DNA of 64,000 nucleotides from Pholiota molesta (Eukaryota; Basidiomycota; Agaricomycetes; Agaricales; Strophariaceae), in contig JACGCK010000224.1 in the NCBI GenBank assembly GCA_014925825.1, positions 1 to 64,000 on the forward strand, given 5' to 3'. Under the pieces are notes generated by a model that was not told the origin of the DNA, did no database searches, and worked only from the letters and a program-made list of their open reading frames with translations. A program made the position numbers and the translations under genes. This document shows, in pieces, positions 42,336 to 54,422 of the stretch. Position 1 is the stretch's first letter. Every line of letters begins with the position of its first letter.

Positions 42336-43711
42336 ATGTCTATTCCTCACGGCATCCGCACGCTTGGGGTTCTCGGTGCTGGACAGATGGGCACTGGGAT
42401 CGCCTTAGTGTCAGCTGTTCGCGCAAAAGTGCCTGTTCTCCTACACGATCGGTCTCCTGAACAGATTACGAAGGGTCTATCTCTGGTGGACAAGCTCCTC
42501 GCGAAGGATGTTGCCAAAGGACGGCTGACGAACGACGAAGCCAAGGATGCCAAAGGGAGGATCACGGTAGTAGCCGGAATCAACGGCCTCAGAGATGTCG
42601 ATATGGTCGTCGAGGTATGCATTCAATCTGTTCACGAGGCGAGATTGTTGGTACAATAAAAGCTTGGGACAGGCTGTCTCCGAAAACCTTGTTCTCAAAC
42701 AAACCATCTTTCAAGCATTCGCGACGGAGCTCCGACCGGACGCGATTCTCGCCACGAATACGAGCTCTATTAGCATCACAAAAATTGCCGCAGCGTCCAT
42801 GATCAGTGGTGTCAAAGCTACAAGCGAGGAAGGGAAGAAGAGCGCAGCGCGTGTCGTCGGTGAATACGCATCTCTACCCTTGCTACATTGAACTCAACAA
42901 TTGTAGGACTGCACTTCTTTAACCCTGTTCCTGTGATGGTACGCTATTGTTCGATTTATTAGATTCTTCACCACTCATCAAATGATTGAAGAAACTCGTG
43001 GAGCTTATTTCTGCTCTACAAACCTCGGAAGATACTTTGGAAAGGGCGCGAGCATTTGCTATTGCTTGTGGTAAAGGTATCATCCTTTCTTCTTCATCAC
43101 TCAAGCTCAGGTTACTTACTGAATAATGTACTTTTAATTCAGAGGTCACCGTGTCGAAGGATGTTCCCGGCTTCGTGTCAAATGCTCTTCTGATGCCCTT
43201 CATCAACGAAGTATGTAGGCATCAACACACTTTTGAAATGATACTGACTATGATCACTTCAGGCTATTATGTGCTTAGAGAAGGTGACGACGGGTCAAAA
43301 TCTGTAATTGGAGTAACAATTTGACTTGGATTCATGCAGGGCACTGCGACAAGAGAAGACATCGATACTACACTCAAGCTTGGAATGAACCATCCAATGG
43401 GTCCTCTACAGCTCGGTACGCTTGTTATCACATAAGTATCGTCCAAACTTTACACTGAACACTCATATCCTCTGAATAAACTAGCTGACTTGTAAGTAAT
43501 CGCATCATTATCCTATCATTTACTTGATTCTCTTGCTTACCCCGGATTTTTTTCTAGCATCGGCCTTGATACCTGTCTGGCCATTCAGCAAACACTGTAT
43601 GCAGGCACTTGCGACTCCAAGTACCGACCTAGCATTCTTCTTGAACGCATGGTTGACGCGCAATGGTATGGTAGAAAGAACGGAAAGGGATTCTACGAGT
43701 ATAAAGACTAG
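42336..43711 (+). CDS. 3-hydroxyacyl-CoA (3-hydroxybutyryl-CoA) dehydrogenase
   Basis: Nine exons (42336-42614, 42673-42859, 42907-42938, 42992-43076, 43143-43210, 43263-43283, 43340-43415, 43485-43491, 43558-43711) give 302 aa. The enzyme oxidises (S)-3-hydroxyacyl-CoA with NAD+. The Rossmann motif is [26 protein letters not shown], the catalytic-His segment [15 protein letters not shown] and [17 protein letters not shown] follow, then the C-terminal domain with [18 protein letters not shown] and [11 protein letters not shown]. Exon 8 is a 7-nt microexon needed to keep ADF in frame. The C-terminus is not a PTS1 signal, and no clear mitochondrial presequence is seen. Confidence 0.93.
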
Positions 43712-44395
43712 GCAGTAAACTGTCATGTAAGATGCGAACTTGTCATAAAACATGCTAATATGGATCTATCATCTATTTCACCGGTTTTTCTCCTATTAAA
43801 CAACCTGATCGCGTGTTATGAACCGTACTCGATGGTAGATTGTCTCTGCCGATATACAGGAGCTGCCGTCAGTCTGCGAACTTCTATGCTTGAAACGCTT
43901 GCAGGTAATGTTTTATAACACATGCACATCGAAAACTTAGATTTCTGATTAATCATCTGTTCAATAGGATTTAAACGCCGTGTCCAAATTTCGTCTACTT
44001 ACGTTAATTCCCTTTGCCTTCCAACGGATAGCATTTAGCTCCCGCAAATATTTATGCTGCCTTCGGAGATAAGAAGCCATCCAGATACTAGATAGTAAGA
44101 GAAATTCTTGTTCTTTTTTTACAATACAATGATGACATCCAGATTTGTGCCCACAGATCACAGAAACGCACCGCGCAATCATAAGGATCATGCCCACAAA
44201 CGCCCTATTTCACCACTTCACTCTGTCATATATCTATTAATGAACGGCTGCAAAAGCAAAAGACCGTAATGCGGCACCAACACGAGGCAAAGAATCCGGA
44301 TTGCAGCAACACGAGGCCAATGACCGCGGCTTTCTTTCCAGCATAAAAGCAAGCTTTCCCTGCGAGCCTGAACTGCCAACTTCGCGTTCAGAGTC
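43712..44395. other. Intergenic: BTB B3 upstream block
   Basis: From about 44,083 onward the sequence matches 45,811 onward upstream of BTB B4, part of a tandem duplication. The motif CGCCCTATTTC at 44,199 corresponds to GCGCCTATTTC upstream of B4. Confidence 0.5.
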
Positions 44396-45431
44396 ATGTT
44401 CTTTTCTGCTGAGGCGTTAGGCTCGCCACCCAGTCCTAGTCCCACCCTTAGCCAAGCAGTGACACTCACGGTAGTTGACGATGCGCCTCCTGACGACGTA
44501 TCTCCCTGCCCTCCTATCATAATTTTTGCGACTGAAACGACTCCTTCCACGAGTTCCCCTCCATCACCAGTCATTCCCAGAAAGTTCGATCCTGATTTCT
44601 ACTTCCGCTTTGTGATTTTCGAGGTATGTCGCAATATGCAGCAGCTTTTTGCGTAGTGGTTGGCTGATAAATTCGCTAACACTGCTTCATGTTAGGTTGA
44701 AAATTTCCTATTCCGAGTGCCGACCTATATTTTCAATGAATCGGCTTACTTTGTGAAGTTATGCAAGCTGCCCAAGCTGGAGGATCCTGAATACGCGTCA
44801 GAGACTCTCGTCTTACCTGCCGAAATTAAACGAGAAGATTTCCGAAATCTCTTGAAAGTTTTGTGTCCCATGTAAGTTAAATCCCCATTGTGTCTCGCAA
44901 TCATTTTAGCTGACGATCGAACACTCGTTCATTCGTAGCTCTGTCGCCACGAAACTCGTCCTCTCCGAATCGGAGTGGATCTCCGTATTGAAGCTCTCCA
45001 CGGAATGGCGTTTCAATAATTTGCGAGAAATGGCCATTTCAGAATTAGAATCCTTATCATCACTCGCGTCTTCGAACAAAATCGTCTTAGGACGCCAATG
45101 CTTTATTCTATCCTGGTTTCAATCTGGCCTTACCGAAATTGTGAACAGGGAAGCAACTATAAACAACGATGAGGTCATTGCCATGGATTATATCACGGCT
45201 ATCGAGTTGTTCAGATTTCGAGAACTGAGGTTGAAGTCTTCAGTTATTAATTTCCACTCGCAGAAAGAAGACATAGAAACCCAATTTGCAGCTGAACTAG
45301 CGTCCATTGACACTGCGGCAACAGAAATGGGATTTATTCCCAAGCCCTATCAAGTCGTTGAAGGTCAAAACGAGGCGTCCGGACCCAGTGTTGTTAAGAA
45401 GAAGAAGAAGAAATCAGCTGTATATTATTAG
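44396..45431 (+). CDS. BTB/POZ-domain protein B3
   Basis: Three exons (44396-44623, 44696-44871, 44939-45431) give 298 aa. The leader is longer than in B2, Pro/Thr/Ser-rich, and ends DPDFYFRFVIFE. The BTB core starts VENFLFRVPTYIF and ends REDFRNLLKVLCP. Exon 3 has SEWISVLKLSTEWRF, the GRQCFILSWFQSGL helix and ITAIELFRFRELRL. The protein ends in a basic KKKKKK stretch, which could act as a nuclear or membrane-binding signal. The frame is intact throughout. It is the upstream partner of a tandem duplication with B4. Confidence 0.83.
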
Positions 45432-46177
45432 GCTTTTAACGCATTCTTGCTCGCTTTGGTCCCTGTCGGCATTCAGCTATCTCGAAAGAAGATGTCAAAT
45501 GAAAGGAATGACAAACAGGCAAATTTACTCCCATGTTTATTTGAATTGAGTAAGTATGTACATAATTCGCGAATTAGAGAGCAATTGGACTCTGACCATA
45601 TGTGAACAATCACTGAAATAAAGAAAATGCTTCAGGAAGTGGTCAAAGTCAATGAAAAGCGACTTGAAACCTTTCAAGTTTTGTTGGGTCTCCGTTCCGC
45701 GGGTTCTCACTTATTTTATCTAATGATCGAATCGCACCTCCTTTGCGACATCTTTGCCTGTAGTCCTACTGCGACGAAATCTTCCCTGTCCAAATCGGGG
45801 AGATTGATCCAGACTCCAGATAGTAAAAAAGCTATATTTTTTCATAACGTCGTAATCACATCTAAGTAAATTTGTGCCAGCAAGATCAGAGAACCGCACC
45901 GCACAGTCGGAAAGATTATCTTGCAAAAACGAATCTTTCACTGTTTCATTCTGTGAAGCGAATAGCTGCAAATGGATAGAAGTATCACTGAGATATCAAC
46001 GGGATATCAACGTGATTATGCAAAGAGCCCGAACCGCAGCAACACGTGGACAATTGGAAGCAACGGGCGCCTATTTCCTTGATCGATATAAGTACTTATC
46101 TATCTGATCGTCCTGTTAGCTGCATAAAATCAAGGTCTCTCTAACTCGCTGATAGCTTTTAAATTTCGCCCACAGTC
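45432..46177. other. Intergenic between the tandem BTB genes B3 and B4
   Basis: From about 45,811 onward this matches the B3 upstream region (44,083 onward). It carries GGGCGCCTATTTCC at 46,065 about 110 nt before the B4 start. Confidence 0.5.
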
Positions 46178-47140
46178 ATGGATGATTTGGAAGTGTTGCT
46201 CGGTCCCAGTCCTGACCAAGTGGTACAACCAGCAACTGCGTCTCCTGACGATGCCTCCCTCGGCCTTCCCATTCCTGCGGATGAAGCGTCTGATACGGCT
46301 TTCCTTCCAGCGCATGTTATTCGCAGGAATTTTGATCCCGATTTCTATTTCAGCAGTGTCTTCATGGTTTTCGAGGTACGTCGCACACTGTGGTAGCTTT
46401 TGAGGACAATCGGACAAGATCTCAGATACTGCTTCTCATGTCAGGTTGAGGACTGCTTTTTCCGAGTTCCAATGTGCCGGCGACCATCGTTTTGCCGGCT
46501 GAAATCCGAAAGGAGGATTTCCGCAATCTCTTAAAGGCTTTGTATCCTACGTAAGTTAAGTTTTCAAGGCTTTCATTTCGTGTTATATTGGCATCTCTTG
46601 ATGAAACCACCGCTTCGCAGTTCTATCACAACCAAACTCTCCCTCTCTGAATCGGAATGGATCTCTGTATTGATGCTGTCTACGATGTGGAACTTCCTCA
46701 ATTTGAGAGCAATCGCCATCTCAGAATTGGAATTATTACAGTCACTCACGTCTATGAAAAAAATCACTTTAGGACGCCTATACTTCATTTCGTCTTGGCT
46801 CCAATCCGGGCTCACAGAAATAGTGCGCAGGACAGAAACCATTAGCAATGAGGACGCCATCGCCATGGGCTATACCACGGCCATCGAGTTGTTCAGATTG
46901 CGGGAACTGGACGTGCAGAATCGATATAAACATTATGTTTATCGTGGAGGATATAATAACTCGCACTCATCATCGATGGAAACCATAGGTAGCACATTTC
47001 AAGCCGAATTACTCTCCCTGAAAAAGGCGGGAAATCGGAAATTACAGCCCAAACCTGGTACGCAAAACATTGTATCCATCCGCCAGGATCCCTGGTTAAC
47101 TTTCAGTCCCAAAGTTTCAAAGAAACCTAGAAAAGGATGA
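46178..47140 (+). pseudogene. BTB/POZ gene B4 with the BTB core deleted
   Basis: Exon 1 (46178-46375, leader ending DPDFYFSSVFMVFE) and exon 3 (from about 46,621, ITTKLSLSESEWISVLMLSTMWNF to 47140) match B3 closely. In exon 2 (from about 46,445) the text VEDCFFRVPMC is followed almost at once by the TIVLPAEIRKEDFRNLLKALYP segment. About 25-30 codons are missing compared with B3, and the join is out of frame with a stop in the first frame. The product could not form a complete BTB fold. The exon 3 frame (about 170 codons) is still open, so the break is recent. Confidence 0.7.
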
Positions 47141-47361
47141 AGCGCTGAGGTCCAGCTACTCCAATTCCCGCAACTCCTGGTAATTCCAGCCTGCTCATGA
47201 AGCATTATTTTTCGTGTCAAATGAGCGTGCAACTTGATCTGGGGACCATCGGTATTAGCATGTAAAATAAGAGAATAACTTCATAACATATCCAAAGTAG
47301 TAAAATCCTATCCACAGCTAGCTCTTGTGCTCTGAACGCTAACGGGTATCGATAAACGGCC

Positions 47362-48298
47362 CTAACTCGATTCGTCATCTTCACCAAAGAAATCATCTTG
47401 AATATCGTCCGTCTGTTTGATTCCAGCACTCGGTGCGGAAGGTGCCCCTTCTTGAGGCCATTTCTGTGCTCGAGCATTCCCGCCACCATGTTGAGATAGC
47501 TCTAGTTCTGGCTCCGACGGTAGGTCTCCACTCTTCATTTGCTCTCGTATCCACTTCCGCACTTCTTCGCGATCTGCATTTGTTTTCGTCGTTTCTGCCA
47601 ATGAAGCTTCCGACGGCTCTTCTCCTGCTCTGACTTCCGGTGGGAATAGAGATATATATTTCTTCGTTTTAGGGTAATGCTGAAAAAGCAAGAATTTGTT
47701 GAGAACATTGACGATATTTTAGGACGTAGTCCACGCACCAGGATGTAATTGAGGTCAACGCGGAGATTATGGAGTTCAGAGGAATGTTTTTTCTTGTGAG
47801 AGTCACTGCTTGCTGCTTCTAAAGACTTCTTAGCTTGCTTCAGTTTACGAGTGACTTTTTGTCGTTCTATCAAACGCTCCCATTCAGCCTGCGCATCTCG
47901 AACTGATAGTAACTCCAAAACGCACCAAAAAACTTGATTTTGTGATATCGGATTGCAAATGCGCGCTCCTTCTTCGCAACCTCGGCCTTCTGTAGCTCAG
48001 CCTCCAATGCCCTCTGTCTTCGCTCGGTCTCTACGCGTACATCCGCCGCCAGTTTATCCTAGGTAATCAAGGTTCGTTGAGAAAAGCATGGCAATTCAGT
48101 CACATGAAAGCAATAGACCTTTGCTAATAGTCTCCGTGTCTGGCGCAGTGCAGCTTTGATCTTTTGAACACCAGATGCACCGCTGGACTCTGGTTCTGGG
48201 GCTTTTCGTTGGTAATTTCGTTTTGATTTGGGTTTAGACGTTGATGATGATGATGCTTCTGCATTTTTGGTATTATCGCGTGTCCGTGAGGGTGCCAT
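47362..48298 (-). CDS. EFG1: rRNA-processing protein EFG1
   Basis: Four exons (48298-48119, 48058-47926, 47866-47739, 47679-47362) give 252 aa. EFG1 is a nucleolar protein of the small-subunit processome needed for early 18S rRNA processing. The conserved part is a long basic coiled coil: KIKAALRQTRRLLAK, ETERRQRALEAELQKAE, then RYHKIKFFERQKVTRKLKQ and YPKTKKYISLFP. The N-terminus is Ser/Lys-rich and the C-terminus acidic (DDFFGEDDESS). The gene is divergent from ELP1 with 253 bp between start codons. Confidence 0.92.
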
Positions 48299-48551
48299 GC
48301 TCGGCCTGGATTATGACAATTGACTAGATTGCAAGAAAGGTGAGGGCGTCTTTATGACAGTCCTGAGTCGACGAGAAAAACCGATGGCGCGCCAAGGCAA
48401 ATTCTCAATACCCGAGTTTGGCAGCACCCTCGATCGCAAACAACGCCCTCGGAAATCTCTTGATCAGGATCGCGTCAAGCGAGACTCTGTAATGAACCAT
48501 CTTTTCTTCATTTTTATTTCTTTTCATTCCTCTGCAATCTCCGTATAAGCT

Positions 48552-51500
48552 ATGCGCAATCTCACACTGATATCATCGTACGACCTGGACATTCCCTCAG
48601 CAAATGTTACGGCCACCACTTTCGATCTCGACGAAAATGCCATCTACGCTGCATCGGAAGCGCCAAATCTAGACGGAGAAGTTGAAGTGGAACTCTGGAA
48701 AATAGATCAATCTGAGGGATTCAATAAAGCACCTGTCCGTATCTCCAAGAATGCATTGAGTGGTTCCTGCTAATCCTATGCTGCGATCATACAGTCTACC
48801 CCAGAACGCGCTGCAAAATTTCAGACTACGGCCTCCGCGAATGGGCCCACTACAGCGCAGACAATTGCGCTTCGTTTCATGGCGGAAACGAGGAAAATAT
48901 GCGCCATTATGCGGGGAGGAGACGTCATCATGATTGCAATAGAAGAAGAGGGTGCTCCGGTGCGTCTTCAGCGACCTTCACAAGCCCTCGTATTCTGACT
49001 AGCCTGGTATCAGTTTGAAGTCGAGGGAACTTTCGAATCGGGTATTTTATCGGCGTCCTGGAACCCTGATGAATCTGTTGTGGCCATCATCACAGGTATA
49101 TCTCTCGATTGTTCTCGTGAATATCAAAACCAACTGGTCTATCATGTCACAAGGCGAACGGAAACTTATCATCCTGACATCTACATTTGACGTGCTCTCG
49201 GAGAATCCTCTATATGTTGAAGAATTCGGTGAAGGTACATACCACCCATCTTCATAATCGTTTCTCTCCACTCCGATATATTGAGACCTTTGCAGACGCA
49301 CCTATCAACGTCGGCTGGGGATCGAAGCAAACACAGTTCCACGGATCTCTTGGCAAAGCCGCTGCGCAAGCCGCTCCCAAAATCAAAGTGGGCATGAGCC
49401 CTGACGACGATCTCTTGCCGCGGATCAGCTGGCGCGGAGACGGTGCATACTTCGTCGTTTCCTCACTCTCTCCCGATCTTCCCAATGTCGAAAAACACAG
49501 GACTTTACGCGTATACGATCGCCAAGGAGCGCTGCAATCGACCTCGGAGGATGTTGCAGGTCTAGAACATACGCTTGTGTGGCGACCGTCTGGGAATCTG
49601 ATCATGGGAACGCAAAGGTTTGGATTTGAGGGTGGAGGAGCAGGGCGAGTAGGGCGTCACGACGTGATCTTCTTTGAGAGGAATGGCTTAAGGCATGGAG
49701 AGTTCAGCCTTAGAGTTGAAGAACTAAAGGTGAAGGGGAAGGGTCCTGAACATGGCCCCGAACGGAGATGGGGTTATAAAGTACGCGAACTGGCCTGGAA
49801 TTCGGATTCCAATGTTCTTGCTGTGTGGATTGAGGGGGGCGATGGAGATATAGGTAATTACTGCTTTCTTTTATCAATGGACCAACCCAATTAATTGTAT
49901 ATATTGCAGTTCAATTTTGGACAACAGGAAATTATCACTGGTATGTGGATTTTGAGTATCGGAAGGATAGGAACTCACGGGACTTTAAAGGTACCTGAAA
50001 CATGAGATCGTCGCTCCTTCATCAGACTCTTCTACTCCTGGGCGATTCACGTCGTTACAGTGGCATCCTGAATTAGCTCTACATCTAACGCTGACGACAT
50101 CAAGTTTGTATTTTTCCTCTGCTCACAATGCAAGTGACACTTACGCTCCTTTAGCTGGCTTAATTCAAAGAATGTATTCATGGGACACCTTTGCTTCGAT
50201 CACGCCCCCTCCGAATGATTCTGGCGCTGTCGCTGTTCTTGATGGATGTGCGTATCCTGAATTCTTCGTAACAGATAATTTACTGAAAAATGACGTTGCA
50301 GCCCAAATCCTATTAACCCCATTCCGATCCCAAAATGTACCTCCCCCGATGTCCTCCTTTCAGCTATCTGTATCCCCTGCCTCTGCATCCACCTCGCCCT
50401 CTTCAACAGCCCAGGTCCCGATATATGCAACATCCTGTCCTGAAGATGATACACTGGGTATTCTTTGGGAACAAGGTTATGTTGAACTGTGGGATTTGAA
50501 AACTAGACTCCTTCCTGGTCCTGGAAAAATCATGGACCCTTCGAAATTGTGGGCTGGGAATGTCGAGCAAGGCCATGATATTCGATGGAGACAGCTAGGA
50601 ATCAAACTAAATGATTCAACTGAAAGGTCCTATACAGTAACGGTTCTGGGTACACGTCCTTTGGATTCAAAGGATACTCTCGCTACTGTCAATATTCAAG
50701 GAGATGCCTCGACTGGGTCAAGTAGCTTTCAACTGCCCTACCGGAATTGTCGTCTGCTTACTGGCTCTGTCGCGGATACATATCAAGGACCCGATGGCGA
50801 GATTTTCACTTGTAAATAATTTTTGTTACTTTATGGACCCTTCGCTTATTCATTGCTATTAGATACCCAAGAAGACGAAGTCATCACCCCCATCGCTCGT
50901 TTCTCGGAGTTTTGCATACACATCTATAGGCTTGTTGCTCCATCAACGGGTGAAGCATCTGGGGAGCAAGTCATTTTCGTCGGCCTTGCCAAATCTGGAA
51001 AGCTATACGCATCACGGTCGGACGAGGAAACGCGGATTTTGTCAACAAACACGACCTCTTTCACTGTTGCATCTGCGTTTGTTATCTTCACAACGAGCAC
51101 GCATGAGGTGTTGTTCGCGCCTATCGCGTCCCTCCCAAAAGTCTTTGAACAAACTGAGGGAACGGTTAAGGAGGTGCCTGCTGACTGGGAAACGCGTAAA
51201 GTGGAGAGGGGGTCGAGGATCGTCTTTGCCGTCCCGAGCTCAATGAGTCTCGTGCTGCAGATGCCGCGCGGGAATCTGGAGACCATTAACCCACGTCCGC
51301 TTGTGATGCAGGTGGTGAAGCAGGACCTTGATGCGTGGGTTTACTGATTCCTGTAAATGCTAAGTCCTTGCTCATCAATATTTGCCTTCAAAAAGCGGAA
51401 ACTATCGCAAAGCGTTCTTCGCATGCCGGAAACACCGCATCGATCTCAACGTCATCGTCGACCACAATCCAGAAGCATTCTGCGAGCGGATCCCATCTTT

Positions 51501-53952
51501 CGTTGACCAGATTCCTGAAGTCGATCATCTGAATCTTTTCCTTGCGCTCATCGGGTGAGTCATATAGACTGAAAAAATAACATGATATTTCAGGTGTTGA
51601 CATGTCATTGTAGTCGTGGACATCATTCTCCTGAGTTCATCGCCAAATGCTGCGATGCTTTCCGCGAGGAGCTGGAAAAACGCGATCTGACTAAATATGT
51701 AAACTCGATATTGACGGCGCATGTTGTGAAAACGCCGCCAGATCACGAAGCTGGTCTATCTCTGCTGCTTCGCCTCCGCGGTGAGTTATATTCGCTAGTC
51801 AAGAAATATTTCATCTCAATTATCTTTTGATTTTAATGGGTAGAATCTAACCCGGACGTTGTTGAAGACGCTGTGAAATACATTATTTTCCTCGTTGACG
51901 CAAATCAGCTCTTCGATACCGCTTTGGGGATGTACGATTTCTCGCTCGTCATTATGATTGCCCAACATGCACAGAAGGTGAATATTTTGGTTCTAATTCT
52001 CAAACATTCACACTATCAATTTTGGTGCTTCTGCCAATTCTGATTGTCGCTATTGGTCCGGCCTCTCACCTCATCATTCGTATCCGGACGTTCCAACACT
52101 TATTTTGAGAGCTTCTTGACTCAATGACTGCGTGGCTTTTTTCATTATGAACTTCGAAGCTGATGACGGTCTATTTTTGTATCCTTACAGGACCCCAGAG
52201 AGTACCTTCCTTTCCTGCGGGAACTTCGTGCTCTAGACAAGTATTATCAGCGATTCCGGATCGACGACCACTTGAAGCGGCATGAGAGCGCTTTGAGAAA
52301 CCTAAGCCTTGCCGGTGCGTATGTGCTTGACCTTCTTATCGCTAGAAGACTGACACTGCTTTCTCCATGAACTTGAATAGGGCCTGAGCGGTTCGAAGAA
52401 GCTGTGGACTATGTCGAACAGCATCGACTGTACGAGTCCGCATTGGCGATATGGAAAGGAACAGAGCAGTATCCCGTATGTGGCTAGCTATTTTCTTGTG
52501 GTGGATGAGTAGCTAACGGCCCTTTACAGGATATTCTGAACTCATATGGTGACTACCTATTCGAAAGAAGGGAGTTCAGACAAGCCGCTACAGGTGCGCG
52601 TATTAATGACCATGCTTCATTATCAATATTCATCTCTGCCATTATCATTTGCAGTTTTCGTGGAGGCGAAGAGAAATAACAAGGCCATGATTGCCCATGA
52701 GAAGGCATTGGAGTGGCAAGAACTTTTCGACCTTGCCCTCTTGGATGAGGATGTGGACGAGGAGGATATTGTGGCCATGGGATATCGTGTGGCAGGTGCG
52801 TAACTATATTCCTATTTATCCTGGTACTTGTTTAATGAGACTTTGGTGTGCAGAGGATCTCTCGTCAAAAAAGCGCCACACCGAAGCGGGTCGTGTGCTT
52901 CTAGACTACTCAAAAGACGTGCGCGAGGCCGTCATCGCATTCGTCCAGGGCAATGCATTTTCTGAGGCGCGGCGAATTGTGAGTTTCTTGCCTTTCCTTT
53001 TCTTTACCATCGATTTAACGAATTATTTAGATTAGCTTGCACTCCACACCTGAGCTGCTGGAGGAGATTATCCATCCAGCCTCTCTAGAGAGTCGGGCTC
53101 AGATCTCGGAGGACCTGAATGAGATGCGTGAACAGATCCGAAAACAGGTGGCCCGGCTGCGGGAGCTCCGTATCCGGAAGGTGGAAGAGCCCGGTAAGCC
53201 CTAACCGTACTTGTTTTGATGCGCGGCTCTTATGTCTGACCGACATTACAGACGCGTTTTATGGCATGGATGACAATCCGGCTCTGGCGAATGTAGACGT
53301 AATGACCGACGTCTCAATGGCGCCCACAGCGTTTACGCGCTACACGGTCGCACCAACGTCGGCGTCACGGTCATCACGGTGGGTATTTCTCTCTTCTGAT
53401 GCTGATGATGAGTATGGGAAGAATGTTAATATTTCTGCAGGCGCACTTCCCGTTCGAAGCGCAAGATGGAGCGGAAAGTTGGCTCCGGGCGAAAAGGAAC
53501 TGTGGACGAGGAAGAGTACCTCTTGCGATCGGTCAGCAAGCTGGTGGACCGCTTCATCGTCACTCAAGGTGCGGTTGGGTTCATTCCGTCATTATTAATA
53601 TCCTCCGTGCTCGGATCGCCGAGTGATTAACTGACCGACCCTCCGCACATACCCAGGCGAGATCCGCGGCTTGCTGCCCCACCTATTCCAATTCACGGAC
53701 GAGCACCGTGCGGAAGGCCTGGAGCTGCAGCGAGACGCCAAGGAGTTTGAGACGGAGCTCAAGGCGGCCTTGGACGAGATCTGGGCGCGGCCTGCTGCGC
53801 CTGGCGAGGACGAGGAGGTGGAACCGGTGGACGGGTGGGCAGCGCGGATGGCTGAGATAGAGAGGAACAAAGCGATCAACCCGATTGACAAGGTCCCCAA
53901 GCCTGATGTTTCTCAAGTCAAGGATTGGCAAGTGAATTTGTTGGGCCTGTGA
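48552..53952 (+). CDS. ELP1: Elongator complex protein 1 (IKI3)
   Basis: A large gene with roughly 20 exons; the start MRNLTLISSYDLDIP, the exon joins I checked and the end at 53,952 are continuous. ELP1 is the scaffold of Elongator, which makes mcm5U/ncm5U at tRNA wobble uridines. The N-terminal half is a WD40-type double propeller (ISWRGDGAYFVVSS, LVWRPSGNLIMGTQ, LAWNSDSNVLAVW, AWDTF-like YSWDTFASITPPP). The C-terminal half is helical TPR-like sequence (FFACRKHRIDLNVIVDHNP, ERFEEAVDYVEQHRLYESAL, EWQELFDLALLDED). The conserved basic tRNA-binding cluster SKRKMERKVGSGRKG is near 53,460-53,510. One intron (51,979-52,190) is long for this gene. No frame break was found. Confidence 0.94.
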
Positions 53953-54422
53953 GAGCCGGCACTGGAAGCGCCGGCTATTAGAGATGATATATCATAGCGC
54001 TGATAACGGGCGGTGGTTTTGGTGGGTAAGATGGAAGGGGTGGGTCCAATGGGTCGATCCTTCATTAAAATTAAATGTTAAATCCGCGTGTTAGATACTT
54101 CAACGCCGTGAGGAATACGTGCTGAATGAGATTGAGAAAGTGTCCCAATAAGCCCAGTTCCGCGGCCCCTGAGCAGCATGGGCGCCAATACAGTGCGGAC
54201 ATCGGGGCCGGAGAAAATATTGTACGCTGCGCCAGAAGCTCCATTGGTGGCCATCGCAACAAAGGGCGGGAATCACGTGGAGTAATAAGATTTGAGGTGT
54301 ACTCGGAAAGGGTGCATCTGCTTCAGCTCACTCAGATCATCTCATCATCAGGCCCCCATCTGTCAAGCCCTGTCCTCTATTGCTTGCTCTTCTGCTCCCA
54401 CTTCTCTATTGCTCTCTCCACC
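53953..54422. other. Intergenic: ELP1 3' end and F-BAR promoter
   Basis: Nothing beyond a pyrimidine-rich stretch just before the F-BAR start codon (54,340-54,420). Confidence 0.4.

Noticed and set aside
54174..54190. GGGCGCC near the F-BAR promoter as a further BTB-type motif
   Set aside because: The GGCGCC palindrome is common by chance, and the flanking bases differ from the BTB upstream contexts.
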